64,000 bases of DNA from Bacteroides sp. OM05-12 (GCF_003438995.1 NZ_QSUN01000001.1:372001-436000); one strand, 5' to 3'. Shown: positions 1 through 8,780, counted from the stretch's first letter. The notes: generated by a model from the sequence alone, not told the origin. Program-made: numbers and translations.

Positions 1-53
1 AAATGCTGAAAATCGTTTGTTTCATTCTATTAGGTTTGCTATATAACATACTG

Positions 54-61
54 CAAAAATA
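54..61 (-). promoter_or_regulatory. Possible -7 element for a gene off the left edge
   Basis: On the minus strand this reads TATTTTTG, which matches the Bacteroides -7 consensus TAnnTTTG. It points leftward toward a gene outside the window. No clear -33 TTTG was found at the right distance. Positions 1-142 hold no other recognisable feature. Confidence 0.35.
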
Positions 62-142
62 CGTCTTTCTATAGATATAGCAACAAATTCTTTCTCAAGT
101 TTGTTTTCTTTACGTTTTTTTCTCTTATCGAATACTAAGATA

Positions 143-796
143 TTACTGGCAGAATACTAATTCCCCAAAAGATTCCGGACGATGAAAATCAGGTTTAGGA
201 GCTTCAATTCTATTCCAAGAGATAAAGTGAGGAGTTTGAAGTTCATCCCCACATTTATAGAAATTTGCATTGATTGTTTTACTATCAAACGATTTAAGCT
301 GATGTTTATAGAATACAGAATAAGGTATAATCAAAGATAATTCCCAAGTAGAGTCCTCTATACGTTCGTCAAAGGATTTATTTCCGAGACTAGCCCAACG
401 CTGAATCTTGTCTAAAACATCTTGTGGGGCACGTTCGCGATTATGACGTTCTTTTCCTACTCCCACTAACACTGTACCGATGCAATTAGATTCGATATTA
501 TAATAAATTCCGTCATTAGCGGGAATAACAAAAAACTCAGCACAAGAATCTGTCCATACAGCATCATTATCTTTTTCATATTTTGCACGAACACTCTTTT
601 CTTCTATCCGGTAATTTATCAAAATCGCCTCTTGTGTGTAAGCAATTCGAAACAATGCTTTCGGGCAATAAGGATAAGACTCCCAATTTATTTGATCAAT
701 AGCATGGAATTGAATCTTTTTCTCATCCATCAAAGCCGGAACCTTTTCAGCATTTATATCTTTCAACGATATTTTTTTTATGGTGATTGTTTTCAT
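143..796 (-). CDS. CBM9-like domain protein
   Basis: A 217-residue soluble protein without a signal peptide. I take the start at MKTITIKK (796) rather than a Met 7 codons upstream, because the upstream start would overlap the stop of the preceding gene at 808. It resembles the Bacteroides carbohydrate-binding family 9-like proteins: a beta-rich stretch with DAVWTDSCAEFFV, then a YYNIE strand, and a C-terminal SFGELVF. These folds bind sugar ends or act as small lectin-like domains in glycan-use loci. It follows the kinase-like gene by 11 nt and is probably co-transcribed with it. Its exact substrate cannot be told; the setting beside the fucose genes suggests mucin or other host glycans (inference). 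Confidence 0.7.
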   Translation of the reverse strand: MKTITIKKISLKDINAEKVPALMDEKKIQFHAIDQINWESYPYCPKALFRIAYTQEAILINYRIEEKSVRAKYEKDNDAVWTDSCAEFFVIPANDGIYYNIESNCIGTVLVGVGKERHNRERAPQDVLDKIQRWASLGNKSFDERIEDSTWELSLIIPYSVFYKHQLKSFDSKTINANFYKCGDELQTPHFISWNRIEAPKPDFHRPESFGELVFCQ

Positions 797-807
797 AAGT
801 ATCAGTA

Positions 808-1890
808 TTATAAGCAATCCTTAATATATTCTTCCATTTCCGTTACATGAGCTTCAACACTTTGTAATAATTTAAATTGCGCTTTTGTTCTCACTAAATT
901 ATGTTCGGGATATTCAATTTTATAATAAGTATCTCCATTCAAGTAATCGGTAAGAAAGCGTACACATTGCATGTATGGAAATAGCATAGCAGCATAGGGT
1001 AAATTCTCTATTTCAATTTGGGTAAGAAATGATTTGGCCGATTCTAAATAGCCTTTTGTGAAAGCTTTGAATATATCCATGTTGAAATTAACTTTACCTA
1101 GATCTTTATCGTCTTCATTTCCTGTATTAGCTGCAGTACGAAGAAAATCTCCATAATCTGAAAAGATGAAACTGGGCATTACAGTATCCAAATCAATTAC
1201 ACAAAGTACCTTACCGTCCTCATCAAACATCATATTATTTACTTTCGTATCACAATGACACACGCGCTTAGGTAATTTCCCTTCTCGATAAAAACGTTCT
1301 GCCTTACACATTTCATCTGTTCGTTTTTCTATTTCATTTATATAGAACTGTACCTCCGACAAACGTCCTGTCATATTTACTTCAGTAGCTTCATGCAGTT
1401 GATGAAGGCGAAATTCCATGTTATGAAAATTAGGAATTGTTTCACCTAACTGAACAGGTATATCTGCTAACATTGATTGAAAACCTCCAAAAGCTACGCC
1501 GGCATAATAAGAATACTCCGGATTAACGGTTTCATAGGTTTTCGCATGAGGAATAAAGATCATAATACGCCAATAATTGCTTGAATCAAAGTAATAATGC
1601 TTACCGTTTTTTGCCGGAATAAATTTTAAGACTTTACGATCGATATCCTCTTCTTTCCTTTCTTCCAATTTATTCCTTATATGTGAAGTTACAGTTTCTA
1701 TATTTTCCTGCAACATATCCACATTCTGAAAAATGGTATGATTTATACGTTGTAACACATAATCGGGCTTATCTTTTTCAATTGTTGTTACCTGGTAAGA
1801 ATCATTAATAAGTCCGGTTCCTAAAGGTTTTATATCAGAAAGAGTTCCGTCGATGGAGAAATGGCTCACAATATTCTGCAAATCATTCAT
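808..1890 (-). CDS. Aminoglycoside-phosphotransferase-fold kinase, N-acetylhexosamine kinase-like
   Basis: 360 residues, cytoplasmic. The start MNDLQNIVSHF at 1890 is preferred over an upstream Met because the extra 25 codons are AT-rich promoter sequence containing a -7 element. The C-terminal half shows the APH catalytic loop HCDTKVNNMM (Brenner-type HxDxxxxN) followed by the metal-binding IDLDTV. The N-terminal region has GTGLINDSY, a phosphate-loop-like segment. The family includes N-acetylhexosamine 1-kinase (NahK), which phosphorylates GlcNAc or GalNAc released from mucin or milk glycans. It is transcribed divergently from fucR and followed by a CBM9-like gene, so a role in host-glycan hexosamine salvage alongside fucose is plausible. 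Substrate is inferred, not shown. Confidence 0.75.
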   Translation of the reverse strand: MNDLQNIVSHFSIDGTLSDIKPLGTGLINDSYQVTTIEKDKPDYVLQRINHTIFQNVDMLQENIETVTSHIRNKLEERKEEDIDRKVLKFIPAKNGKHYYFDSSNYWRIMIFIPHAKTYETVNPEYSYYAGVAFGGFQSMLADIPVQLGETIPNFHNMEFRLHQLHEATEVNMTGRLSEVQFYINEIEKRTDEMCKAERFYREGKLPKRVCHCDTKVNNMMFDEDGKVLCVIDLDTVMPSFIFSDYGDFLRTAANTGNEDDKDLGKVNFNMDIFKAFTKGYLESAKSFLTQIEIENLPYAAMLFPYMQCVRFLTDYLNGDTYYKIEYPEHNLVRTKAQFKLLQSVEAHVTEMEEYIKDCL

Positions 1891-1916
1891 AGTATTTTCT
1901 TTTATATTTAATGCTA

Positions 1917-1924
1917 CAAAGATA
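1917..1924 (-). promoter_or_regulatory. -7 element for the kinase/CBM9-like pair
   Basis: Minus-strand TATCTTTG, an exact match to TAnnTTTG, 27 nt before the chosen start of the kinase-like gene. No good -33 TTTG at 19-21 nt. Confidence 0.5.
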
Positions 1925-2058
1925 TAAATATATTCGAATAACCTACTTGTTACCAACGAAAACAAACTATTATGATTTATCCATCATTTCTTTATAAAAA
2001 TATGTTCTCAAACATATCATGTAATTATCTATATTCCAAATATATTCCTTTCCTTTGC

Positions 2059-2078
2059 ATCAGAACAGTTCAGCATAG
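2059..2078. promoter_or_regulatory. Putative FucR operator, copy 1
   Basis: ATCAGAACAGTTCAGCATAG lies 32 nt before the fucR start. A copy matching at 18 of 20 positions (3107-3126) precedes fucI. The shared core is ACAGTTCAGCAT. The placement suggests autoregulation of fucR and possibly control of the divergent kinase operon. Operator function is inferred from duplication and position. Confidence 0.6.
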
Positions 2079-2110
2079 TAAATTAACTTATAGCAAGCGA
2101 CAAAAGGAGT

Positions 2111-3088
2111 ATGAAAATTACGTTTGGACAACAAACTACTAAAGTCAAGCAATTAGCCGATACTCTGGGACAGGCAATCTCAATGAACGTCTATAAGACA
2201 GGAGATTCTTTACCATCCATCAACCAGTTGAGCGCTAAATATGCTGTTTCACGGGACACTGTATTTAAGGCTTTTCTTGATCTTCGTGAACGTGGACTTA
2301 TCGATTCTACTCCGGGAAAAGGGTATTATGTAACAAATAAGCTTACCAATGTTTTATTATTGCTGGATGAATATACTCCTTTCAAAGATGCGCTTTATAA
2401 TAGTTTCATTAAAAGGCTTTCTATTAATTATAAGGTAGATTTATTATTTCATCAGTATAGTGAGCGTCTTTTTAATACGATTATTCGTGAATCCGTAGGA
2501 AGATATAATAAGTATATAGTAATGAACTTCCATAATGAAAAGCTTAGCAAAAGTCTTTCACGTATCGATCCATCCAAATTATTACTGCTGGATTTTGGCA
2601 AGTTCGATAAAGAGGGTTATTCATATTTGTGCCAGGATTTTGACCAATCATTCTACAATGCACTGACGCAACTGAAAGAACAGTTATTCAAATATAGACG
2701 AATAATAATGGTATTCCGAAAAGAATCCAACCATCCTCAAAGTACTAAAGATTATTTCAATAAGTTTTGCAAGGACAATCACTTTCTTTGTGAGATCAGA
2801 GAGGACATGAATACTCCTATTGAAAATGGAGATGTATTTATCGTTATCAAGCAGCAAGACGTGGTAGCTGTTATTAAACAGGGTCGTGCACAAGAGTTGA
2901 AGTGTGGTAAAGATTTTGGCTTACTGGCATATAATGATATACCTTCTTATGAAGTAATTGATGAAGGTATCACAGCATTAAGTATCAATTGGGAATTGAT
3001 GGGGAGGCGTGCTGCCGAATTTGTATTATCGGGAAAGACGGTACAAGAATATCTATCGACTGAAATTCGTTTAAGAAATTCATTATAG
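2111..3088 (+). CDS. fucR: GntR-family regulator of L-fucose utilisation
   Basis: 325 residues. The first ~75 residues form a GntR winged helix: SLPSINQLSAKYAVSRDTV is the recognition-helix region and GKGYYVTNK closes the wing. The remaining ~245 residues resemble a LacI-type periplasmic-binding-protein sensor domain, with the VLLLLDEYTPF start and GLLAYNDIPSYEVID near the C-terminus. In B. thetaiotaomicron, a FucR of this kind sits next to fucI and is known to repress the fucose operon in response to fucose. The gene lies 93 nt before fucI with a repeated 20-bp motif ahead of both. It is divergent from the hexosamine-kinase-like operon. Confidence 0.9.
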   Translation: MKITFGQQTTKVKQLADTLGQAISMNVYKTGDSLPSINQLSAKYAVSRDTVFKAFLDLRERGLIDSTPGKGYYVTNKLTNVLLLLDEYTPFKDALYNSFIKRLSINYKVDLLFHQYSERLFNTIIRESVGRYNKYIVMNFHNEKLSKSLSRIDPSKLLLLDFGKFDKEGYSYLCQDFDQSFYNALTQLKEQLFKYRRIIMVFRKESNHPQSTKDYFNKFCKDNHFLCEIREDMNTPIENGDVFIVIKQQDVVAVIKQGRAQELKCGKDFGLLAYNDIPSYEVIDEGITALSINWELMGRRAAEFVLSGKTVQEYLSTEIRLRNSL

Positions 3089-3106
3089 TATTTTTTATAT
3101 CCATAT

Positions 3107-3126
3107 ATCAGCACAGTTCAGCATGG
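3107..3126. promoter_or_regulatory. Putative FucR operator, copy 2
   Basis: ATCAGCACAGTTCAGCATGG, 56 nt before the fucI start, matches copy 1 at 18 of 20 positions. The two copies are in the same orientation. The following AT-rich stretch to the fucI start shows no convincing TAnnTTTG. Confidence 0.6.
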
Positions 3127-3181
3127 AGTTCATCAGTCACAAAACAATATTATAGATATAGTATTTTAAAACAAACGTATT

Positions 3182-4951
3182 ATGAAGAAGTATCCTAAAA
3201 TCGGAATCCGCCCTACCATTGATGGTCGTCAAGGCGGTGTTCGTGAAAGTCTTGAAGACAAAACAATGGCATTGGCAAAGGCAGTTGCCCAATTAATCAG
3301 TTCTAATCTAAAGAATGGTGACGGTTCACCAGTTGAATGTGTGATTGCCGACGGAACAATCGGACGCGTAGCGGAAAGTGCTGCTTGTGCCGAAAAGTTT
3401 GAGCGTGAAGGTGTAGGTTCTACAATAACTGTAACTTCCTGCTGGTGCTATGGTGCTGAAACAATGGATATGAATCCGTATTATCCGAAAGCTGTTTGGG
3501 GATTTAATGGTACAGAACGTCCGGGAGCTGTTTATTTGGCTGCCGTATTGGCTGGCCATGCACAGAAAGGTTTACCTGCTTTTGGCATCTACGGGCATGA
3601 TGTTCAGGACTTGAATGACAATACCATTCCTGCAGATGTTGCGGAAAAGATTCTTCGTTTTGCACGTGCAGCTCAAGCAGTTGCTACCATGCGCGGTAAA
3701 TCTTATCTGTCTATGGGCAGTGTGTCTATGGGTATTGCCGGTTCTATCGTCAACCCTGACTTCTTCCAGGAATATCTGGGCATGCGTAATGAGTCTGTCG
3801 ATCTGACCGAAATCATCCGTCGTATGACAGAAGGTATCTACGACAAAGAAGAATATGCGAAAGCCATGGCGTGGACGGAGAAATATTGTAAGAAGAACGA
3901 AGGTAAAGACTTCAACCTGCCTGAAAAGACTAAGACCCGTGCACAGAAAGATGAAGACTGGGAGTTTATTGTAAAGATGACCATCATCATGCGCGACTTG
4001 ATGCAAGGCAATCCGAAACTGCGTGAAATGGGATTCAAGGAAGAAGCTTTGGGGCATAACGCTATTGCAGCCGGATTCCAAGGTCAACGCCAATGGACGG
4101 ACTTCTATCCGAACGGTGATTATTCCGAAGCATTGCTGAATACCTCTTTCGACTGGAACGGTATCCGTGAGGCTTACGTAGTAGCTACGGAGAATGATGC
4201 CTGCAACGGTGTGGCAATGTTGTTCGGGCACCTGTTAACCAACCGTGCACAGATCTTCTCGGATGTACGTACTTATTGGAGTCCGGAAGCTGTGGAGCGC
4301 GTTACCGGAAAGAAACTTACCGGCATGGCTGCTAACGGTATTATCCACCTTATCAACTCCGGTGCTACGACATTGGACGGAACGGGTTGCCAGACTCAAA
4401 ATGGCGAACCGGTGATGAAGCCTTATTGGGAAATAAGTGAGAAAGAAGTGGAAGATTGCCTCGAAGCTACCACTTGGTATCCTGCCAACCGTGATTATTT
4501 CCGTGGAGGGGGTTTTTCATCTAACTTCCTTAGCAAAGGGGGTATGCCTGTCACTATGATGCGCCTTAACTTGATTAAGGGCTTAGGCCCGGTGCTCCAG
4601 ATAGCAGAAGGATGGACGGTTGAGATTGACCCTGAAATACATAAACTGTTGGATGAACGTACCGACCGTACTTGGCCTACCACTTGGTTTGTGCCCCGCC
4701 TCAACGATAAACCGGCATTCAAAGATGTATATTCGGTAATGAACAACTGGGGAGCCAACCATGGAGCAATCAGTTACGGGCATATCGGTCAGGACTTGAT
4801 CACAATGGCTTCTATCCTGCGCATCCCGGTTTGCATGCACAACGTAGAGGACGACAAGATATTCCGCCCTGCCGCTTGGAATGCATTCGGCATGGACAAG
4901 GAAGGTGCCGATTACCGTGCCTGCGCCACTTACGGTCCCATATACAAGTAG
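3182..4951 (+). CDS. fucI: L-fucose isomerase
   Basis: 589 residues, the usual length for FucI. It converts L-fucose to L-fuculose in the cytoplasm and needs Mn2+. The metal- and substrate-binding residues are visible: Glu in [10 protein letters not shown], Asp in FSDVRTYW and a late His in [13 protein letters not shown]. The N-terminus [20 protein letters not shown] is typical. It is the first gene of the fucI-fucA-fucK-fucP run. Unusually, a 180-nt spacer holding a 22-bp-period palindrome array separates it from fucA, so the operon may be processed or attenuated there. Confidence 0.97.
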   Translation: MKKYPKIGIRPTIDGRQGGVRESLEDKTMALAKAVAQLISSNLKNGDGSPVECVIADGTIGRVAESAACAEKFEREGVGSTITVTSCWCYGAETMDMNPYYPKAVWGFNGTERPGAVYLAAVLAGHAQKGLPAFGIYGHDVQDLNDNTIPADVAEKILRFARAAQAVATMRGKSYLSMGSVSMGIAGSIVNPDFFQEYLGMRNESVDLTEIIRRMTEGIYDKEEYAKAMAWTEKYCKKNEGKDFNLPEKTKTRAQKDEDWEFIVKMTIIMRDLMQGNPKLREMGFKEEALGHNAIAAGFQGQRQWTDFYPNGDYSEALLNTSFDWNGIREAYVVATENDACNGVAMLFGHLLTNRAQIFSDVRTYWSPEAVERVTGKKLTGMAANGIIHLINSGATTLDGTGCQTQNGEPVMKPYWEISEKEVEDCLEATTWYPANRDYFRGGGFSSNFLSKGGMPVTMMRLNLIKGLGPVLQIAEGWTVEIDPEIHKLLDERTDRTWPTTWFVPRLNDKPAFKDVYSVMNNWGANHGAISYGHIGQDLITMASILRIPVCMHNVEDDKIFRPAAWNAFGMDKEGADYRACATYGPIYK

Positions 4952-4964
4952 GGATGTAGTTAAT

Positions 4965-5044
4965 ATTCTAGTTAGAATAATTTTTTGTGCTAGTTAGAAT
5001 GAAAGATTATTTTAATTAGAATAAATGTTTGTTCTAACTAGAAC
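4965..5044. repeat. AT-rich 22-bp-period palindrome array, four units
   Basis: Units start at 4965, 4987, 5009 and 5031: ATTCTAGTTAGAAT, GTGCTAGTTAGAAT, ATTTTAATTAGAAT and GTTCTAACTAGAAC. Each is 14 bp, separated by 8-bp spacers (AATTTTTT, GAAAGATT, AAATGTTT). The first and last fold as perfect 5-bp stems with 4-nt loops; the two inner units are weaker. The stem differs between first and last units (ATTCT/AGAAT and GTTCT/AGAAC) but pairing is kept. The array begins 14 nt after the fucI stop codon. Confidence 0.85.
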
Positions 5045-5132
5045 ATAGACTGTGGAAGGAGACGGATAATACACTCCGACCCTAGTAGATCACCTAACAT
5101 ATAAACAACCTAATAACAAAACTCAATCAGTA

Positions 5133-5771
5133 ATGATCACTAACGAACAAATAGAACTATTCATCGCACAAGCACACCGCTATGGCGATGCCAAATTAAT
5201 GTTATGCAGCAGTGGTAACCTCTCTTGGCGTATCGGAGAAGAAGCCTTAGTATCCGGTACCGGTTCGTGGGTTCCTAATCTCCAAAGGGAGAAAGTATCC
5301 ATCTGCAATATTGCTACCGGACAGCCACAGAACGGCGTGAAACCATCTATGGAAAGTACCTTCCATTTGGGTATTCTTCGTAGCCGTCCCGATGTGAATG
5401 TGGTATTGCACTTCCAATCGGAATATGCCACGGCAATCGCTTGCATGAAAAACAAGCCTGCCAATTTCAACGTGACTGCCGAAATACCTTGCCACGTAGG
5501 CAGCGAGATACCCGTTATCCCTTACTATCGTCCCGGTTCTCCGGAATTAGCCAAGGCTGTGGTTGAGGCTATGCAAGAACATAACTCCGTGTTGCTTACC
5601 AATCATGGACAAGTCGTTTGCGGTAAGGATTTCGATCAAGTATATGAACGTGCCACTTTCTTTGAAATGGCTTGCCGTATCATCGTGGAAAGCGGAGGAG
5701 ATTATTCTGTGCTTACTCCTGCCGAGATAGAAGATTTAGAAGTATATGTATTAGGCAAGAAGACGAAATAA
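5133..5771 (+). CDS. fucA: L-fuculose-1-phosphate aldolase (class II aldolase/adducin)
   Basis: 212 residues. Cleaves L-fuculose 1-phosphate to dihydroxyacetone phosphate and L-lactaldehyde. Family landmarks: SSGNLSWR phosphate-binding loop, Glu74 in PSMESTFH as the likely catalytic base, a metal His93 in LHFQSEYATA and His158 in TNHGQVVCG. In E. coli FucA the zinc is held by three histidines, two of them in an HxH pair. Here the second of that pair is Gln95 (LHFQ). Operon context supports activity all the same. The product lactaldehyde would go to FucO, encoded 14 kb away. The gene is followed by fucK after 36 nt. Confidence 0.92.
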   Translation: MITNEQIELFIAQAHRYGDAKLMLCSSGNLSWRIGEEALVSGTGSWVPNLQREKVSICNIATGQPQNGVKPSMESTFHLGILRSRPDVNVVLHFQSEYATAIACMKNKPANFNVTAEIPCHVGSEIPVIPYYRPGSPELAKAVVEAMQEHNSVLLTNHGQVVCGKDFDQVYERATFFEMACRIIVESGGDYSVLTPAEIEDLEVYVLGKKTK

Positions 5772-5807
5772 GTCTTATATTTGCCTGCAACTATTAGTAA
5801 CAACCAC

Positions 5808-7232
5808 ATGGGAAACACATATTTAGCAGCCGACTTCGGTGGAGGAAGCGGTCGCGTTATGGCGGGAACATTGGAAAGCGGCAGACTGCACCTGGAAGAG
5901 GTGCACCGCTTTACCAACCGTCAAGTACGGCTCGGCAATCATGTTTACTGGGACTTCCTCTCGCTCTTTGCAGATATGAAGGACGGTCTGCGCAAGGCTG
6001 CCGCCAATAAAGCATACAACATAAAAAGCATAGGAATTGATACCTGGGGAGTGGATTTCGGTCTGATTGATAAGGACGGCAATTTGCTCGGTAATCCTGT
6101 CTGCTACCGTGATACACGCACTGACGGTATGCCTGAGAAACTGTTTCGTCAAATCGATCGTAGCAAACACTATGTATCTACCGGTATTCAGGTGATGTCA
6201 ATCAATACCCTGTTCCAGCTTTACAGTATGAAACTGGCTGACGATGTACGTTTATGTACGGCAAACCGTTTACTCTTTATGCCGGACTTGTTCAGCTTCT
6301 ACCTTACCGGAGTATTTAATAATGAGTATAGTATTGCCTCTACTTCAGAATTGCTTGATGCCCGCCGCCGTGATTGGGATTGGGAGCTTATCCGTCAGAT
6401 TGGATTGCCCGAACACTTGTTCGGCAAGCTAGTGATGCCCGGTACGGTACGCGGTAAGTTATTACCCGAAGTGGCACAGGAAACGGGACTTGACGATGAA
6501 GTGGAGGTTATCGCCGTAGGCTCGCATGACACGGCAAGCGCAGTGGCTGCCGTACCCTCTTCCGAATCTGCCAAGGCTTTCCTCAGTTCGGGTACATGGT
6601 CTTTGTTTGGCATTGAGACCGACGAGCCTATTCTCACCGAAGAAGCCCGTTTAGCCGGATTCACCAATGAAGGCGGAGTGGGCGGAAAGATACGTTTTCT
6701 GCAAAACATCACCGGGTTGTGGATACTGCAACGTCTCATGGCAGAGTGGGAAACACGTGGCGAAGGGGTGGCTTTCGACGTAATCCTGCCTCAAGCGGCA
6801 CAATCCGGCATAGATTCGGTAATTGACGTAGACAGTGCGGACTTTCTCAATCCGGTATGTATGGAAGAAGCTATTGCCCTTTATTGCCATACTCACGGCA
6901 TGAGTGTACCGCATACGAAAGCTGATTATGTACGCGTCACTTTACAATCACTCGCTGCCCGTTACAAGAAAGCAGTAGAATTAATGAACAGTTGCCTGAA
7001 CACTCCGGTAAAGCAGTTGCATATCATCGGTGGAGGCTCACGAAACGCTCTGCTCAACCAATTGACTGCCGACGCACTCGGCATTCCCGTCTATGCAGGA
7101 CCCGTAGAAGCAACCGCTATCGGTAATATCCTGATGCAGGCACTTGCCAAAGGAGATATCCGTGACATGCAGGAGCTGAAGCAGATAGCCATCCGCAGTG
7201 CGGAACCCATCATCTATTATCCCAAACATTAA
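5808..7232 (+). CDS. fucK: L-fuculokinase of the FGGY family (rhamnulokinase-like)
   Basis: 474 residues from MGNTYLAADFGGGSGR (5808). A Met 9 codons upstream is in frame but precedes the conserved phosphate-1 motif by an uncharged, poorly coding stretch. ATP-dependent phosphorylation of L-fuculose on O-1. Motifs: N-terminal DFGGGSGR, SIGIDTWGVDFGLID with the catalytic Asp, SHDTASAV, and C-terminal HIIGGGSRNALLNQLTADAL. The overall pattern is closer to RhaB rhamnulokinases than to E. coli FucK, as far as motif reading allows. Its position between fucA and fucP makes fuculokinase the better call. Confidence 0.9.
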   Translation: MGNTYLAADFGGGSGRVMAGTLESGRLHLEEVHRFTNRQVRLGNHVYWDFLSLFADMKDGLRKAAANKAYNIKSIGIDTWGVDFGLIDKDGNLLGNPVCYRDTRTDGMPEKLFRQIDRSKHYVSTGIQVMSINTLFQLYSMKLADDVRLCTANRLLFMPDLFSFYLTGVFNNEYSIASTSELLDARRRDWDWELIRQIGLPEHLFGKLVMPGTVRGKLLPEVAQETGLDDEVEVIAVGSHDTASAVAAVPSSESAKAFLSSGTWSLFGIETDEPILTEEARLAGFTNEGGVGGKIRFLQNITGLWILQRLMAEWETRGEGVAFDVILPQAAQSGIDSVIDVDSADFLNPVCMEEAIALYCHTHGMSVPHTKADYVRVTLQSLAARYKKAVELMNSCLNTPVKQLHIIGGGSRNALLNQLTADALGIPVYAGPVEATAIGNILMQALAKGDIRDMQELKQIAIRSAEPIIYYPKH

Positions 7233-7244
7233 TAAGAACAACCA

Positions 7245-8570
7245 ATGAAAGACACTAGTAAATCTATACTTCACAAAAACGGTGTGAGCTACGTGCTGCC
7301 CTTTATCCTCATCACTTCTTGTTTCGCCCTGTGGGGTTTTGCTAACGATATTACCAACCCGATGGTGAAAGCATTCTCCAAGATATTCCGTATGAGCGTG
7401 ACAGACGGTGCATTGGTACAGGTGGCATTCTATGGCGGTTACTTCGCTATGGCGTTTCCCGCAGCGATGTTCATTCGCAAGTATTCCTATAAAGCGGGTA
7501 TCTTGCTCGGGCTGGGACTCTATGCCCTCGGTGCATTCCTGTTTCTGCCCGCCAAGATGACAGGAGAATACTATCCTTTCCTGTTTGCCTATTTTATTCT
7601 GACATGTGGGTTGTCGTTCCTTGAGACGAGTTCCAACCCGTATATCCTCTCGATGGGTACGGAAGAGACAGCAACCCGGCGGCTCAACCTCGCCCAGTCA
7701 TTCAACCCGATGGGTTCGTTGTTGGGCATGTATGTGGCAATGAACTTTATTCAGGCACGCCTTAGCCCGCTGGATACGGCACAACGTGCCACACTTGATG
7801 CGCAACAGTTTGAAGCGGTAAAGGAGAGTGACCTTACGGTACTTATTACCCCCTATATCATTATCGGTATCGTTATCTTTGCGATGTTCCTGTTGATACG
7901 ATTCACCAAGATGCCGAAGAACTGCGACCAAAGTCATAAAATAGACTTCATACCGACATTGAAACGTATTTTCTGCCGTCATCACTACCGGGAGGGTGTT
8001 ATTGCACAGTTCTTCTATGTAGGCGCACAGATTATGTGCTGGACATTCATCATTCAGTACGGTACGCGTTATTTCATGTCGACAGGTATGGAAGAAAAGG
8101 CAGCCGAAGTGCTTTCGCAGCAATACAATATCGTAGCGATGATTATCTTTTGTATCAGCCGTTTCGTATGTACCTTCCTGTTGAAGTACCTCAATCCGGG
8201 CAAACTACTGATGATTCTTGCCATCGCCGCAGGGTTGTTTACCGTCGGCACAATCTGTTTTACTAATATTTTAGGTATGTATTGCCTTGTAGGTATCTCC
8301 GCCTGTATGTCGCTTATGTTCCCCACTATATACGGTATTGCACTGGAAGGTTTGGGTGATGATGCCAAGTTCGGAGCAGCGGGGCTTATCATGGCAATAT
8401 TAGGAGGGTCTATTCTGCCGCCGCTTCAGGCAAGCATTATCGACCTGAAAGAGATTGCCGGTATGCCGGCAGTGAACCTGTCGTTCATCCTGCCACTCAT
8501 CTGTTTCGTAGTAGTAACTATCTATGGACGACGTTCTTATTTACGGGCAAGACGGAATAAAACAGTTTAG
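7245..8570 (+). CDS. fucP: L-fucose:H+ symporter (MFS)
   Basis: 441 residues with about 12 hydrophobic segments. Belongs to the FucP branch of the major facilitator superfamily. The first membrane segment carries the family signature FALWGFANDITNPMVKAF, which includes the Asp matching proton-coupling Asp46 of E. coli FucP. The fourth segment carries LSFLETSSNPYI with the matching Glu. Imports fucose with a proton across the inner membrane. Starts 12 nt after fucK and is the last gene of the operon, followed by a strong hairpin at 8589-8647. Confidence 0.95.
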   Translation: MKDTSKSILHKNGVSYVLPFILITSCFALWGFANDITNPMVKAFSKIFRMSVTDGALVQVAFYGGYFAMAFPAAMFIRKYSYKAGILLGLGLYALGAFLFLPAKMTGEYYPFLFAYFILTCGLSFLETSSNPYILSMGTEETATRRLNLAQSFNPMGSLLGMYVAMNFIQARLSPLDTAQRATLDAQQFEAVKESDLTVLITPYIIIGIVIFAMFLLIRFTKMPKNCDQSHKIDFIPTLKRIFCRHHYREGVIAQFFYVGAQIMCWTFIIQYGTRYFMSTGMEEKAAEVLSQQYNIVAMIIFCISRFVCTFLLKYLNPGKLLMILAIAAGLFTVGTICFTNILGMYCLVGISACMSLMFPTIYGIALEGLGDDAKFGAAGLIMAILGGSILPPLQASIIDLKEIAGMPAVNLSFILPLICFVVVTIYGRRSYLRARRNKTV

Positions 8571-8588
8571 GAGGGAATTGTTATAGTG

Positions 8589-8647
8589 AAAAATACGGTC
8601 GATTGTTCACAAACGATGGGAGTTTGTTGACAATCGACCGTATTTTT
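8589..8647 (+). terminator. Terminator hairpin after fucP; dispersed hairpin copy 1
   Basis: An 18-bp perfect stem (AAAAATACGGTCGATTGT, 8589-8606, with its complement 8630-8647) continues after a 2x2 mismatch into an inner CAAAC/GTTTG stem. It starts 19 nt after the fucP stop and ends in a T-run. Nearly the same hairpin recurs at 24095-24145, including the loop sequence, which a simple terminator would not need to conserve. Confidence 0.85.
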
Positions 8648-8676
8648 ATTATCTATTGATGGGTTTGTAAATCGCT

Positions 8677-8780
8677 CAAGGGAGCGTTGGCTAACGCTCC
8701 AGTAGATGTAAGCTATCGCTCCCTTAGGCGTTGGGTGACGCCCCCTTGAGCGTTAGCCAACGCTCCCTTGGGCGTTTTTC
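8677..8780 (+). repeat. GCGTT/AACGC 22-bp-period array, copy A
   Basis: Units start at 8684, 8706, 8728, 8750 and 8772, exactly 22 bp apart; the last is GCGTT followed by T-residues. Units such as GCGTTGGCTAACGC and GCGTTAGCCAACGC have 5-bp stems and variable 4-nt loops; the unit at 8706 is degenerate. Spacers are TCCAGTAG, TCCCTTAG, CCCCTTGA, TCCCTTGG. Positions 8677-8699 and 8748-8770 are perfect 23-bp inverted complements, so the whole element can also fold as one large hairpin. A 31-bp core (8691-8721) is repeated inverted at 28870-28900. The 333-nt gap between fucP and the next gene holds nothing else clear. Confidence 0.85.

Noticed and set aside
3572..4231. 219-codon minus-strand frame inside fucI
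   Set aside because: Opposite a gene with complete isomerase motifs, no promoter, no recognisable product.
8677..8780. CRISPR-like regular spacing in the 22-bp arrays
   Set aside because: Repeats are short palindromes with 8-bp spacers that are themselves similar; no cas genes; units differ in sequence. Not a CRISPR.
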